A DNA stretch of 64,000 bases from Prorocentrum cordatum (lineage: Eukaryota; Sar; Dinophyceae; Prorocentrales; Prorocentraceae). A model generated the notes under the pieces. That model was not told where the DNA came from. It saw only the letters and a program-made list of their open reading frames with translations, and made no database searches. This document shows positions 21,271 to 32,180 of this stretch, one piece after another; the stretch's first letter is position 1; each line of letters begins with the position of its first letter. The stretch is taken from NCBI GenBank assembly GCA_963575745.1, contig CAUYUJ010015508.1, positions 47,501-111,500 of the forward strand, read 5' to 3'. A program made the position numbers and the translations under genes.

Positions 21271-21882
21271 AATTACATGGGATTTGGGATGCCTTGGTTG
21301 TGGCCAAGAATTTGGGTCTGTGACCGTGCAATGTATACAGGGTAAGAGAGTCGCGAGCAGAGCTGACCAGGACAGAGAGAGAGAGAGCAACAGAAGAAAT
21401 ATGTGCGAGCATTGTTTGAGGAAGCATAGAAGGATAGATGGAGAGGTCAGAGTGAGAGGATATTTAGCACAGGTCGAGAGACTACATGTCCGATAGCACT
21501 GGGCGAAGGCGGGCATGGAGAGAGAAGAGAGGTGCACGCAGAGAGAGAGAGAGAGGCGGAACAACAAAAATGATAAGGCAACACAATCATTGAGCGTATG
21601 TAAATACATTTTGTAAATACCTATAGATGGGAGTGGGCCTACGACAAGAGAGTGCAGAGTGAGGTGGCAAGTCAAGACAAGCCACCCCGCACGCACGAGA
21701 GTGGGCCCGCAAAGGGCGCGAGGGAAAACAATCAGGTGCCTGCGCGCTGCGGATAGGAAAGGCGGGATGAAACATCAACTCTTATGTTGCCGTGAGATCG
21801 TCCGCCCCGAGGTAGGGCAAGGCAGAGACCGAGGAGCCAGAGAGAGGGAGAAGGAGAGGGGGAAGGCAGAATCCGAGAGACG

Positions 21883-22540
21883 CTTGCCGACAACATCACG
21901 TTCTTCGCTTACACAAAAAAATGGACCAAGCCAAGTTGCTGCTGGACGCCTTGGCTGACGATGTGGCAGAAGCCGGAGTGATTCCGAATGCGACCAAAAC
22001 GGTTGCCATGACAACAAAGGCACAGCCTCCGCAACAAATTGCCACGCGGGCTGGCCGCCCACAAGTGATTGGGATGCATGCGAACTGCTCCGGAACGCAC
22101 AGTTTGGACGTGGATGTTCATCTCGTTATGCGTCCGGAGTGTATATCCTACTGCCCGCTCTGCCTTTGTCCGGTCGCGTCGTGACGTCAGTAGCGTGCTT
22201 CATAGTCGGTGTATGGAAGCCGAACAGTGACCCATTGTGCAAGATAGGTTTCGAGCTCAGGCGATTGTTGCAGAAAGTCGTCGGCCCGCCTGCAGGCGTG
22301 GATAGGACTCACGCGTGGCATGGGACCTTACACTTCTGGCACGAAATGGTCCGTCAAGTACTGACGGGACATGGTGCTCGCACATGGTCGGGACAATATT
22401 CGGAATCAGTATTGGTATGTTACAGCATACGCTGCACGCTTGCCTCTCGAGCGGTGGGTGCGGAGGTCCTTGTATGTGACGCCTTCAGGCTCACGCTCAC
22501 AAGGGCGTCCTCTTTTGTCATGAGGTGCGAGGACATCTAA
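21883..22540 (+). pseudogene. RT relic A: C-terminal half of a LINE-type reverse transcriptase
   Basis: The stretch at 21883 reads LADNITFFAYTKK, which lines up with the catalytic (Y/F)ADD region of LINE-type reverse transcriptases (expected FADDITFFAYTKK) with the second Asp changed to Asn. A frameshift at the A-run near 21915 moves the frame to LLDALADDVAEAGVIPNATK then TVAMTTKAQPP, the usual segment after the motif. After a stop at about 22184 another frame gives LRRLLQKVVGPPAGVD and WHGTLHFWHEMVRQ (about 22250-22370), matching the post-RT region (VVGPP..VDW..PWHEILH.WN) of the family as I recall it. There are at least two frame breaks and the catalytic pair is damaged, so it is inactive. 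The N-terminal part is absent; a GA-rich stretch precedes it. Confidence 0.7.
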
Positions 22541-22684
22541 AGTAAAAGAGACTTCACGTATAATTACCTGAGAAGTACCACACCCCTTTTCCACGCGAGG
22601 TGTAAATTTGTAGGATCGCTCCACGGACCAGAGCACATCGCCAGATATGAACGATTAGTGTTGCCCTCATCTCCGCCGTGCCTC

Positions 22685-22880
22685 CCAAAAGCCAACGAAA
22701 GCGGCGACAGTTGCACAGCTCGCAACCACCCAGGGAGCAGCGAGGTCTCGGCTGTATCCGGGTGGCCCCCGACTCTGCTGAACCTCCCAGAAGTTTACAC
22801 GAAATTCAGCTACGCAATTCGCAGCAACCCAGGGAGTTGCAAGGTTTCGGGTGCTCCGATAGTCCGCCGTGCCTCCCTGA
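22685..22880 (+). repeat. ~130-bp repeat units, copies also at 33.73-34.33 kb
   Basis: Units share AGCGGCGACAGTTGCACAGC, CAACCACCCAGGGAG, and CTCCGATAGTCCGCCGTGCC. The same words repeat five or more times at 33730-34330. The adjacent units, microsatellites and 670-bp duplication recur together, so the two neighbourhoods are related. Confidence 0.8.
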
Positions 22881-22904
22881 CAGTTCCTCCCAAGTTCCTT
22901 GTTT

Positions 22905-23262
22905 GTGTTGCCCGCAGGAACCTACCAACATTTTTCCCTGAGCGGCCCGCAGGTACTCCCAAGTACCTTTTCCTGGGCTGACAGCGGGTACTTCCAAGTA
23001 CCTTTCCCTGGGCAGCCCGCAGGTACCTCCTAAGTATCTTTCCGGGGCTGCCCGAAGGTACCTCCTAAGTATACTCTTGGATTGCCCGCAGGCGCTTCTC
23101 AAGTGCCTTTGTTGTCCTGGGTTGCCAGAAAGTGCGCCCAAGTACCTTTCGTAGGCTGCCCACGGGTACCTCCAAGCACTTTTTCCCTTGGGCAGCCCAC
23201 AGGTACCTCCTAAGCACATCCTGGGCAGTTGTCTTGGGCAGCCCGCATGTACCTCCTAAGCT
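22905..23262 (+). repeat. ~37-bp minisatellite, about 9 units
   Basis: Units read GCCCGCAGGTACCTCC followed by AAGTACCTTTCCCTGGGC or a variant, with increasing divergence toward both ends. Confidence 0.85.
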
Positions 23263-23995
23263 TGTGTGTGTGCATGTGTGTGAGTGTGCGTGTGTGTCTA
23301 TGTGTGTGTTGTGTGTGTTTGTGTGTGTTTGTGTGTTCGTGTGTTTGTGTGTTTGTGTGTGCGTTTGTGCGCAAGTGTTTGTGTGTAAGTTTGTGGTTGT
23401 GTTAGTGTGTGCGTGTAGGTGTGTGTGTGTGTGCGTGTGTGCGTGTGTGTGTGTGTGTGTGTGCGTGTGCGTGTGCGTGTGCGTGTGCGTGTGCGTGTGC
23501 GTGTGCGTGTGCGTGTGCGTGTGCGTGTGCGTGTGCGTGTGCGTGTGCGTGTGCGTGTGCGTGTGCGTGTGCGTGTGCGTGTGCGTGTGCGTGTGCGTGT
23601 GCGTGTGCGTGTGCGTGTGCGTGTGCGTGTGCGTGTGCGTGTGCGTGTGCGTGTGCGTGTGCGTGTGCGTGTGCGTGTGCGTGTGCGTGTGCGTGTGCGT
23701 GTGCGTGTGCGTGTGCGTGTGCGTGTGCGTGTGCGTGTGCGTGTGCGTGTGCGCGCGCGCGTGCGCGTGCGCGCGCGCGTGCGGGTGCGTGCGTGCGTGC
23801 GTGTGTGCGTGCGTGCGTGTGGGTGTGCGTGTGCGTGCGTGCGTGTGTGTGCGTGCGTGTGCGTGCGTGCATGCGCGTGCGTGCGTGCGTGCGCATGCGT
23901 GCGTGCGTGCGTTCGTGTGTTTGTGGGTGTGTGTGGTGTGTGAGGTGTGTGTGGTGTGTGCGTGGTGTGTTTGTGTGTTGTGTGTTGTGTGTTTC
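23259..23995. repeat. (GTGTGC)n hexanucleotide microsatellite
   Basis: The core at about 23459-23752 is almost perfect GTGTGC; flanks are (GT)n with GC or TT interruptions. It abuts the first copy of the 670-bp duplication at its right end. Long VRVRV, CACAC and HAHAH ORFs here are artefacts. Confidence 0.95.
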
Positions 23996-24665
23996 TTCTA
24001 CAATACCCAAGCATGTGTCACTTTGTATCCAACGAGGTTCGGAGAAGCCACCGCACTTTACACCATCCTTTAGTTATGCGATTCTCTTCTATGCTGCCAC
24101 AGCCCTTGTGCAGTGAGAGTTTGATTTGAACAACTTGGTGTTGCATTTCGTGTCGTGCCTGCACAGTGCCAGGCATGAAGCCTCGTAAGCGTTGGGCAAT
24201 CCACGCGTGAAGGCTCCAAACGGCATTTGTAGTTCCGCGAGTCTCTAATCGTTGTTGCACGTTGGGGTTGCCAGCGCAGCTCGTTCCAGCTTTTCTCTCC
24301 TCTCCTCTTGTTCGCTTGCCGTCGTCCTCTCGGTTCCTCTCGTCCTGCGCTCCGCTCGTTCTCCCCTCCTTGTCTGGCCTCGGGAAGCCCTCGCCTGACA
24401 GTTTGCCGCCGCCCGTGCTAGATGACATATATGTTCCGCTGCAGCTCCTTTGTGGCCGAGCTTGTACACGAATGGCTTAGAGGCGCATACACGTGCAGGT
24501 CCGTTGTGCAACCAGCTTGCGACACCGAGTGGGAAGCTTAAACCTACTTCGGCGCCTTCGGCGACCTGGAGCTTCGCTCCTCCGCGCACGATCTGCTGGT
24601 CTCCGAGGGGCGCGTACAGGTCCCCGACATATTCAACCTCGGTGCTAACAACGTTTCACTAGTGT
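23992..24665 (+). repeat. 670-bp segmental duplication, copy 1 (partner 32181-32870)
   Basis: Shared landmarks in order: CTACAATA with CCAAG, CGGAGAAGCCA, ATTCTCTTCTATGCT or ATCCTCTTCTATGCT, GTGAGAGTTTGA, GTTGCCAGCGCAGCTCGTTCC, CGCCTGACAGTTTGCCGCCG, GCGACCTGGAGCTTCGCTC, GTGCTAACAA. Identity by eye is around 80-85%. One frame, reading FGDLELRSSAH then LLVSEG, is kept in both copies, hinting at an ancestral coding segment, but stops are present. Copy 1 has a GT microsatellite at its left; copy 2 has one at its right. Confidence 0.85.
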
Positions 24666-26590
24666 GATCCAGGGAGGCTTGGAGCGCTCATCGCTACGGC
24701 TGCGTGAACCACACCCTGGCACTCACCATATGCTACGTATCGTTCATACCGCTTGTGTGGTGCAGACGGTTCGTTCATATCGTCTGTGTGGTGCAGACGG
24801 CTGGCTCTATCCTTGTCGATGGCGCCAGCGTTGCTTTTCGATCGCGACCTGAGCCAGTTGGCGGGCAGATTCATTACCCCCGACTCCGGATGGCTCAGTC
24901 GGAAATCCGCGATCTGTTCTCTGCCATGAGCGGCACATCGACAACACAAGCGGGCCACGAAGGCCTTTCACTTCACACATCTTTAGATAGTGGCAGCCCA
25001 CGACCGTTTTCAGCGAACCGACGCCTACCCCGAGGCCTTACACGCGCGGCTTCAGAGCCAAGGGCACTGGTTTGGCCAACGACGCTCATGGCATCAACTT
25101 CCGCTGTAGGGGCAGCGTGTGCCACGACCCATGTGATGTTATACACGGCATGTCCTAGTATTGCTCTTCATGTTCGTTTCCGATGGTATCACTCTTCAGT
25201 TTGCCGCATACTTCAAAATACACAAGTCGTCATACTGTTGTAGCATGGTCTCCCCTTTGGCGTGGTGAGGCCAGTTTGCGGCACCTTTCAGAGTGATAAT
25301 GACGCGGCTCGCTTTCTCAATCTTCGATCCCGACAACCCTTAATGATGGAGCGTTGCTTCTCCATTCCGTGATCTCCGAACTCAAGGTGCTGACATCTTG
25401 GGCTACAAAATTGCATGTTTACACTGGCTTCCTGGGTACGATTCCACACGCAGGTGTGCTTGCCATGGTGTTCACGGCGACGTCGTGGCAGCGTTTGGTC
25501 GCCCAACCGTCTACTCTTCGCCCGGATGCCTTACACACGGTTCAGATTGAGGTGATGCAGAAGCTCGCGGCGCCATGTACCAGCTCATGCGTTTCGGTTC
25601 TAGCCATGGGCATCACATGTTGCGCATCGCGATGCCGTGATCGTCTGTTGTCGATTGGGGGCGGGGATCCCGGCTGCGCGGTCAGCGGCCCATGCGCAGT
25701 TCCCCCCCGCATTTGCAGGCAGCGCCCCAACGCCGCGGCGAGGCGCCCCTGCCGATGGCGGCGGGGCCCTTCCACGCTACTCCTACAGGCGAGATGCGCG
25801 CAGGGCTCTGGCTTCCAATCCTCGAAGGCGACGTCCGCGGACACAGGCAGCTTTGCATGTCAACTGGGGTCTGAATGCCTGTGCATTGGTCAAGGGGCTA
25901 TGGTTCGAGGTTCCTCCGGGTAGTTTGGTGGCGCAGGACGTTTGGGCGAACGCCTCCGAGGCCTCCGCTGCTTCTCACAGGGGCCCCCCACTAAGGAACG
26001 AAGCCGTTACCTCCAGCTGGCCTCGGGGGGCTCGTCTTGGGCACGCCCCGACTACTCAGGCGCGCGCCCTCGAGCGCGCCCGCGTCGCTCGCACCCGCCC
26101 CCAGGCCAACGACCATGGCAATCCTGACCTCGGACGCCATCGGGTTCGCCATCACCGACGCCCACGCGCACGACGACGCAGGACGGCTTGGCGCAAAGAT
26201 GACGGCGTCACGGATGCGCAGACGATGGTAAACCAAGCATGGCACGATCGGCGCATACACACTCTACGCGCGCGACACCTGGGGTTTTTTACTGCATCTT
26301 GCGGCACGACATAGATGGCAACATTTTCTCCAACAGAAGCACAGTGAACTGCGCGATGTGGTTTTGCAGAAGCATGCCCCCTCAGGGCACGGGCTCGGAC
26401 CTTCTCACATCGCAGGTCTTGGCAATAGTCCATTGATGCCGAAGCGGGCGCCGGCGAACCCTCAGAGCGCGCCGCGGACCTTGATCAACAGAGGGAGGGC
26501 CCACGGCAGCGACTTTCCATGCACGATCTGGGAGTTCACAACTCTGCTGCATGTGTTCTGGATGGATCGAGCACGGGTTCGCCCCCGCGC
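24666..26590. other. Stretch without recognisable genes
   Basis: A 27-bp direct repeat (CGTTCATACCGCTTGTGTGG / CGTTCATATCGTCTGTGTGG) sits at about 24740-24800. The rest is unique, GC-moderate sequence with several short ORFs. None shows a domain or a consistent codon pattern. It could hold decayed retroelement sequence linked to RT relic C, but I see no motif to support that. Confidence 0.4.
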
Positions 26591-26594
26591 GTGG

Positions 26595-26712
26595 GTCACT
26601 TTACAACCAGAAGCGCACTTTACAACCAGATGGGTCACTTTACAACCAGCTTACAAAATCCGAGCAGGGCATTTTACAGCCAGGAAGGGCACTTTACAAC
26701 CAGGCAAGTAAA
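26595..26712 (-). repeat. Left array of CACTTTACAACCAG units (inverted partner at 28.2 kb)
   Basis: About five units contain CACTTTACAACCAG, with variants such as CATTTTACAGCCAG. The reverse complement, CTGGTTGTAAAGTG, is the unit of the array at 28178-28370. Confidence 0.85.
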
Positions 26713-27009
26713 AAACACTTATTGAATGCACGCGGGCCTTTCCCTGAATCTCCGCGGGCAAGCGCGAGGGTGGCTTCGGGCTCTCTGAGGCATGTTGGTT
26801 GTAAAGTTGCCCATCGCGCACGAAGAAGCACTGCGCACGCGTTGGCGATGCGGCGACCTGGTGCGCTATGGTATGTTGCGTGCTGGTGGGCGGATTAGAG
26901 TTTTGACCTGCTCTCTAAGCTCTGTCGGTCAGGTCAGCCATTGCTTGCTCTGCCTTTTTCTCTGACGGGCGAAGGCTAGTCGCGCAGGACATACGAATAA
27001 ACCATGATC

Positions 27010-27245
27010 CCGTCCAAGACTGGAGCTGCATGGCAGTGGAAAGCTGCAGTGGGAGATGCGGTGGTAGCGGGGGCTACAATGGGAACTGCATGGTCTTGGG
27101 AAGCTGCGGTGGCAACTGTGGTGGTCGCCAGGCAGCGGTGGGAACTGTGGTGGTAGCTGGGCTGCAGTGGGATTTGCGGTAGTAGCGGGGGGCCAGTCGG
27201 AATTGTGGAGGTAGCGGGGCTGCAGCGGTAAGCGTGGTGGTAGCA
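27010..27245. repeat. G-rich degenerate minisatellite
   Basis: GCTGCAGTGGGAACTG and GGTGGTAGCGGGG words recur in varying order, period roughly 30-40 bp. Confidence 0.6.
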
Positions 27246-27721
27246 GGCACAAAGGTGGCGGTGATGCGCTGTCACGGCGGCTCAAGCTGCTGCGCTGGCA
27301 CGGTGGCTGAGGCTGCTGCCCGAGCAGGATACCTGTTTTGCTGCGCTGGCACTGCGGCTGACGCCGGAAGGAACGATCTTCGAAAAAAGTTGCATTTATT
27401 CGGAACGTTGAACCTCGATCTTCCGAGGCGAGGAGCAGCAGGGGGCCAACTGGAGCTGGAGCGCTTAGCTAGCCCCTTGCAGAACACCGTGGGGCTTCAG
27501 GGGCCAACGTGGCCCAAGAGACCCGCGGTGCCAATGGCCTAGTTCCTTGGAGCGCTGGGCCCTTGTGGAGGCCACTGGGTTCGCTTCCTGTGAGTGATCC
27601 CTAAAATGGGCAGCGCGTCGCCCTGAGCCTTCCTACGCATGTGTCGCCTTATTCCCGTGCGAGCACGGGGCCCTTGTTGAGGCCGCTTGGCCCCTGCTAG
27701 CAAGCCCTGTCTTAGCCCGCT

Positions 27722-28150
27722 GGGCTCAGAGCGCCAGAGCGCCCAGGCGCTCGGGCTCAGCGGCGTCGCTGGGGCCTGCTCAGAGCGCCCAGGCGCTCGG
27801 GCTCAGAGGCATCGCTGGGGCCTGCGCAGAGCGCCCAGGTCCTCGGGCTCAGAGGCATCGCTGGGGCCTGCGCAGAGCGTCGAGGTCCTCGGGCTCAGAG
27901 GCACCGCTGGGGCCTGCGCGGGGCGTTCAGGCGCTCGGGCCCAGAGGCATCGCTGGGGCCTGCGCAGAGAGTTCAGGCGCTCGGGCTCCAGAGCGCCCCC
28001 GTGCTCTGGATCACTTTTTCAGAGCGTCCGCGCGCCCTGGAGCACTTTTGAGAGCGCCCACTGGCTCTGGAGCATTTTTCAGAGCGCCCACTTGCTCTGG
28101 GGCATTTTTCAGAGCGCCCACTTGCTCTGGAGCACGTTGCGGAACGCCCA
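27722..28150. repeat. 46-bp minisatellite followed by 30-bp minisatellite
   Basis: At 27722-27990 there are about 5-6 units of 46 bp containing GGCGCTCGGGCTCAGAGGCA and TCGCTGGGGCCTGCGCAGAG. At 28005-28145 there are about 4-5 units of 30 bp containing CAGAGCGCCCACTTGCTCTG and GAGCATTTTT. Confidence 0.85.
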
Positions 28151-28177
28151 TGCACGCACGGCCACTCCGAGCTGGTC

Positions 28178-28370
28178 GTAAAGTGGTCCGTTCTGGTTGT
28201 AAAGTGGCCCGTTCTGGTTGTAAAGTGGTCCGTTCTGGTTGTAAAGTGGGCCGTTCTGGTTGCAAAGTGGACGTTCTCGATGGAAAAAAAAAACATACTT
28301 TCCAATCCTATACTGGTTGTAAAGTAACCCATCTGGTTGTAAAGTGGTTGTTCCGGTTGTAAAGAGACCG
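28178..28370 (+). repeat. Right array of 21-bp GTTGTAAAGTGGTCCGTTCTG units
   Basis: About eight 21-bp units contain GGTTGTAAAGTGG and CCGTTCTG, with one A-rich interruption at 28280-28310. The array faces the 26595-26712 array in opposite orientation, bracketing 1.5 kb of other minisatellites. Confidence 0.85.
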
Positions 28371-28559
28371 AATCTCGTTCGCCCCCCCCCCCAAACCCCC
28401 TGCACCCGTGCGTTCTGCAATCCGAGGCCCCCGCGCGACTGAAATCGGTTGCGCGCGCCGCTGGGCGGCCAGCGCTGGGCGGCAGGCGCGCCCTTCCAGG
28501 CCGGCATGGGCCCCGCGGGCTGCGACGTCAGTCCGCCCCATCGCCTGGCCGCCCCCTAC

Positions 28560-30213
28560 TCCGCGTAGACAGTTCTGAGACATTGCCAAGGTCCTTAGCA
28601 GACAAGACGTCAAGTCACTGGGCGCCCATGCCCCGGAGGACTTTGCACGCGCGACTCGAGGTGGCGATATGGAAAGAATTCCAATGAACGGACGCGCCCC
28701 CTTATTATCACCCCCGCCGCCCCCACGGCCCAGACGGCCGAAACCCAGGCCCGATGTCGGCGATGGCTCGGACCCCAGGGGCCCGACAAAACCACGCGCC
28801 CACCCGACCGCCCCCGACGCCCCAGCCCCGACGCCTCCCCCGCGGCGCCCCAGGACGCACGACGAGACCAGGCCCTCGGTGAAGCCCGCTGCGACGTCGA
28901 GGATCGGGCCCTCGAGGCCTTGGCGGCTGCAGAGAAGGACCCGCATGCACTTTGGCGGGTCAATGGGCCGCATCACTTAGCACGTCGGTTACGCATGCTG
29001 GCTAGGGCCCCGATACGGCGGCGCACGGTAGATTCGTTTCAAGAGGCTGCATTTTTTGCGGCATCGTCTGTTGCATGACTATGCCACCCCGAAGTCCCTC
29101 CGCGCGAATGGGGAGGGCCCCATTGAATGTGGCCCACGCCCTTACAGATATCCTACGGTGGAGCTGAAATATTGGAACGGCGATCGCCGCCCCCCCCCCC
29201 GAAGGCGGTCGACATGCGCGTACTAAGCCCCAACGCAGATGCTTTCAAAATTATGCAGCTTCGCGCGCCTGCCGCCCAGGTCCCTCCTAGCACCGCTCTC
29301 TGGGTCGTGCATGGACTTGTCTTTCCTATCAGATCAAATGTGGCTGGTCTTTCCCCTCCCTGGACAGCGTTGCGCCGAATACATTTGATAAGTATCGCCG
29401 CCTCGCGGGGGCCCCCCCGCGCGCCCCCTGCGTGCGAAGGGGCTGTCAACAACATATGCCGTGCCCAGGCGTCGTCGTGGGAGACGCGGGGCAGGCGCGC
29501 GAGGCGACCTCCGTGGATCAGACCCACGACGGCTCGGATCGCTTGTTTGCCAAGCTGGGCGCGAGCGAGATTCCAGGAAAGAGAAGATGCGTCGCGGTCA
29601 TGCGCACCCACAGGGCCCATGTGTTCTTCGGGGGAGGTGCCAACCAACGTCTGTGGAACCGCACTGCCTGGTTGCCCAGCAGTATTAGGCGGGCCCTTGA
29701 AGGCTTCTTGGGCATGAGGCTCTTCTTGGCATGTGGGCTGGTTGTTCAACAGTTGTGCGGCATCCCGATTGGGGGGTGCCCTCAGCGGGGCCAGTCTCCA
29801 CGCAGTACTTAGCGACATAGAATTCCGAGGCGATTCCCAGTACCCAGGGCGCAGCAATGCGATTATGACGGGACGGCACGTAAATGGTATTATGTTGGCC
29901 TCCAAGGTATGTTGTAGTATGTGTCTTAAGCGATTGGTCAGGTATGTATATGGGTCCACCGTAAAGTATGACTTAACGGACCGCGCCCCGCGCGACCCGT
30001 TCACGGTCATGGTCCCACACTTGGAGTCTGCATTGTACTTGTCCATGCGCCAAGCTAACCATTGGGTGATTCACAAAAATGAGGCCCATGCGTTTTCAGG
30101 GGACCTCGGGCGCATCGCCAAGCAATCGTGGGCTCCATATCTTGGAGCGTTCCCACTTACCCTACTAAAGCAACATCGTGCTGAACTGCGAGGCCGTCTC
30201 AAGCGATGGTAGA
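28560..30213 (+). pseudogene. RT relic C: decayed reverse-transcriptase-like element
   Basis: Around 28910-29080 a frame reads ALEALAAAEKDPHALWRVN then HHLARRLRMLARAPIRR, plausible upstream coding sequence. At about 29470 VVVGDAGQAREA resembles RT motif A. At about 29755 CGIPIGG appears, and after a frameshift in the G-run the next frame gives ALSGASLHAVLSDIEFR. At about 29880 RHVNGIMLASKVCCSMCLKR corresponds to the motif C region where YVDD is expected; here the acidic pair has become Asn-Gly. LESALYLSMRQANHW and IAKQSWAPYLGAF follow before a stop at 30210-30212. The order and spacing match an RT family I recall from dinoflagellate genomes (GIPIGG...SKV, YVDD), but I cannot name its class. 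Multiple stops, one clear frameshift and the lost catalytic residues make it a pseudogene. Confidence 0.55.
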
Positions 30214-30338
30214 ATCCTCGCGCGTGATCTTAACTGGTTGGTCGTTGTGCGCAGCGTTGCGCTTCTCCTTCCACGTCTAGGATACAGACCCCAACGTATT
30301 TTCGAATCTGGCAACGCATCCTTCCGCCGCCCCATCGA

Positions 30339-31289
30339 ATGGGCATCAGCACCACGGCGGTGCGACTGGTTTTCCTTTCTTCCGAACCCCACGGGCCCCT
30401 CCAAGTGCACTGGCAGCCATTTTTCTCTCAGGGCCTTGCGGCCTCTTCCAACGAGGACCCCTCCATGCCCGTTCGTCCCGCGATCTCACCCGGCACGGCG
30501 ACGTTCACGTCCTGGCGGAAGGGCCGCGGCGAGGACCAAGGCCAGTTGGGTCGCCCCAACGGCGGTCCGCGCGCCCCGCGCTACATACACTCGCTGGGGA
30601 AAGGCGGTCCTCAGTCCTTCGGCGGCGGCATGAACGGCGGGTTCTCCAGCATGCTCGGCCAGACGACGTCGGTCATGGACAACGTCGCGGCCCTCGGGGA
30701 GCTCGCGCGGGTCGGCAACGGTCTGGCCCAGACCCAGCAGCAGCCTTCCCCGCCCGGGGGCTCTGGGAGCTCGGCAGCAGCGCTTACGACCAGCCCCGCG
30801 GGCTCTGCACCACCCGGTGCCCCGACCAACTCAGAGCCGGCTCGGGAGCTCGTTGGAGCCTTCGCAAATACGCTCCGCTCCAGCGCCCCCGGGGACTCCA
30901 GGTTGCAGCAGACGGTCGACCCCTTGCACAACCTTGTGGGCTCGCCGACTCCGACCCCAGCTACCAACGGCCCAGGCTCCACGATTGCCTCGGCTACGTC
31001 TTCCCACACGTTGGCGACCAACCCGATCACCCAGCAGCTGCAAGCCAACAAGGCGACTCTCCAGACCACCGCAGAGCCCCATGGCCAGCAGATCGGGACC
31101 ATCAACACCACCATGGCTACAGCAGCGGAGGACTCGGGCCACACGCCAGATGATGGAACGGGTGATGGCCATGCAGCAACCCAGTGCGAGCACGGGACCT
31201 GCTGTCAAACCACCGAGATCGACGCCAGCGCTGCCGGCGCTGGCACCGTCGCCCCTCGCTGCTCCTGGAGGCGGCGATGGCGATGGTGA
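30339..31289 (+). CDS. Unidentified Ala/Ser/Thr/Pro-rich ORF (316 codons)
   Basis: This open frame directly follows RT relic C. It has a Gly-rich start (QSFGGGMNGGFSSM), an Ala/Pro/Ser-rich middle, and polar Gln/Thr-rich stretches (NPITQQLQANKATLQTTAEP). GC-rich third positions fit coding, but the composition is low-complexity. From about 31090 the overlapping frame (30817-31686) looks more protein-like (KLVMTVAGHNHSLTILSIGA, RQKITQLSQEIS, AVPFAAWWTQVARC), so one frameshift may separate two halves of a former longer protein. No domain is recognised. Possibilities are a Gag-like or accessory protein of the adjacent retroelement, or an unrelated gene fragment. Confidence 0.3.
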   Translation: MGISTTAVRLVFLSSEPHGPLQVHWQPFFSQGLAASSNEDPSMPVRPAISPGTATFTSWRKGRGEDQGQLGRPNGGPRAPRYIHSLGKGGPQSFGGGMNGGFSSMLGQTTSVMDNVAALGELARVGNGLAQTQQQPSPPGGSGSSAAALTTSPAGSAPPGAPTNSEPARELVGAFANTLRSSAPGDSRLQQTVDPLHNLVGSPTPTPATNGPGSTIASATSSHTLATNPITQQLQANKATLQTTAEPHGQQIGTINTTMATAAEDSGHTPDDGTGDGHAATQCEHGTCCQTTEIDASAAGAGTVAPRCSWRRRWRW

Positions 31290-31686
31290 AGATGCCACCG
31301 CGCCCCGCGCAAAGCTAGTCATGACGGTGGCGGGCCACAACCACTCCCTTACCATCCTCTCGATCGGGGCACAGCGCCAGAAGATCACCCAGCTCTCGCA
31401 GGAGATCTCCCAGGCGGATGGCGCCGCCGTGCCGTTCGCGGCGTGGTGGACCCAGGTGGCTCGGTGCAACGGCTTATCTCACCGGCAGACAAAGCGCCAG
31501 GCGCTCGGCATGCCTGCGCGGGGGCAACACGCAGGCGAGCAGTTCCAGCATGGTCGGCAAGCTTGTCTTTGCCAGTCTTCACCACGACGAAACGTGGGCG
31601 GCTGGAGATCTACAGTCGATTACGCCCCAATGAGCGGCCACACAGCAGGCCGACCTCACCACTTTCAACATGCGCGAGGACAATGA

Positions 31687-32034
31687 GTGGCCGATGCTTC
31701 GTATGTTATCCGCACTGGTACCTCTATTAATGTTTCTGTGGACGGCTTATCGGGTTTTGCCCGAGTCTCGGCTGAAAGCCTCTTGACCTTTGCTATCCAA
31801 CGTGCACTATCCATCTCGCCAATTGTTGGTTTCCGCGCTGCGTCTGCATACTTCCTCCCAGAGACTGGCCAGCGGTTCAATTATCTTCTGAGTTCACTGG
31901 ATCGGAAGCCGATCGCTGATTGGCATTTTCCAAGCGACGTCGCAACAACGGCCACGGCCAGTGAATATTGGGCTTGGTTTGCTGACGCATCCCAACCTCT
32001 GCCCGCTGGCTTGCACGCATCTTTGGGTTTCTGA
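31687..32034 (+). CDS. Short unidentified ORF (115 codons)
   Basis: The frame contains TSINVSVDGLSGFARVSAES, LLTFAIQRALSISPIVGF and YWAWFADASQPLPAG. Composition is less biased than its surroundings and not repeat-driven. No initiating AUG, splice site or family is convincing. Confidence 0.2.
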   Translation: MADASYVIRTGTSINVSVDGLSGFARVSAESLLTFAIQRALSISPIVGFRAASAYFLPETGQRFNYLLSSLDRKPIADWHFPSDVATTATASEYWAWFADASQPLPAGLHASLGF

Positions 32035-32180
32035 TTATGTATGGCCGGTCAAGCCTCGGAGGTCTCAGCTGTCCAAATGAAGGCCCCTTCTGAGGCGCCA
32101 CGCGAGCCTGCCCCTTACAGCTGCGATGTACTCTATGCTCGCCCCACCCCTCTCCCGATTGGTCGGGACGTGCGTGCGCG

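Noticed and set aside
23259-23995. Cys/Val, Arg/Val and His/Ala repeat ORFs
   Set aside because: Pure translation of the GTGTGC microsatellite; the same holds for 32865-33707.
30817-31469. Minus-strand ORF 30831-31469 as an independent gene
   Set aside because: It is the shadow of the plus-strand low-complexity ORFs, with composition expected from their complement.
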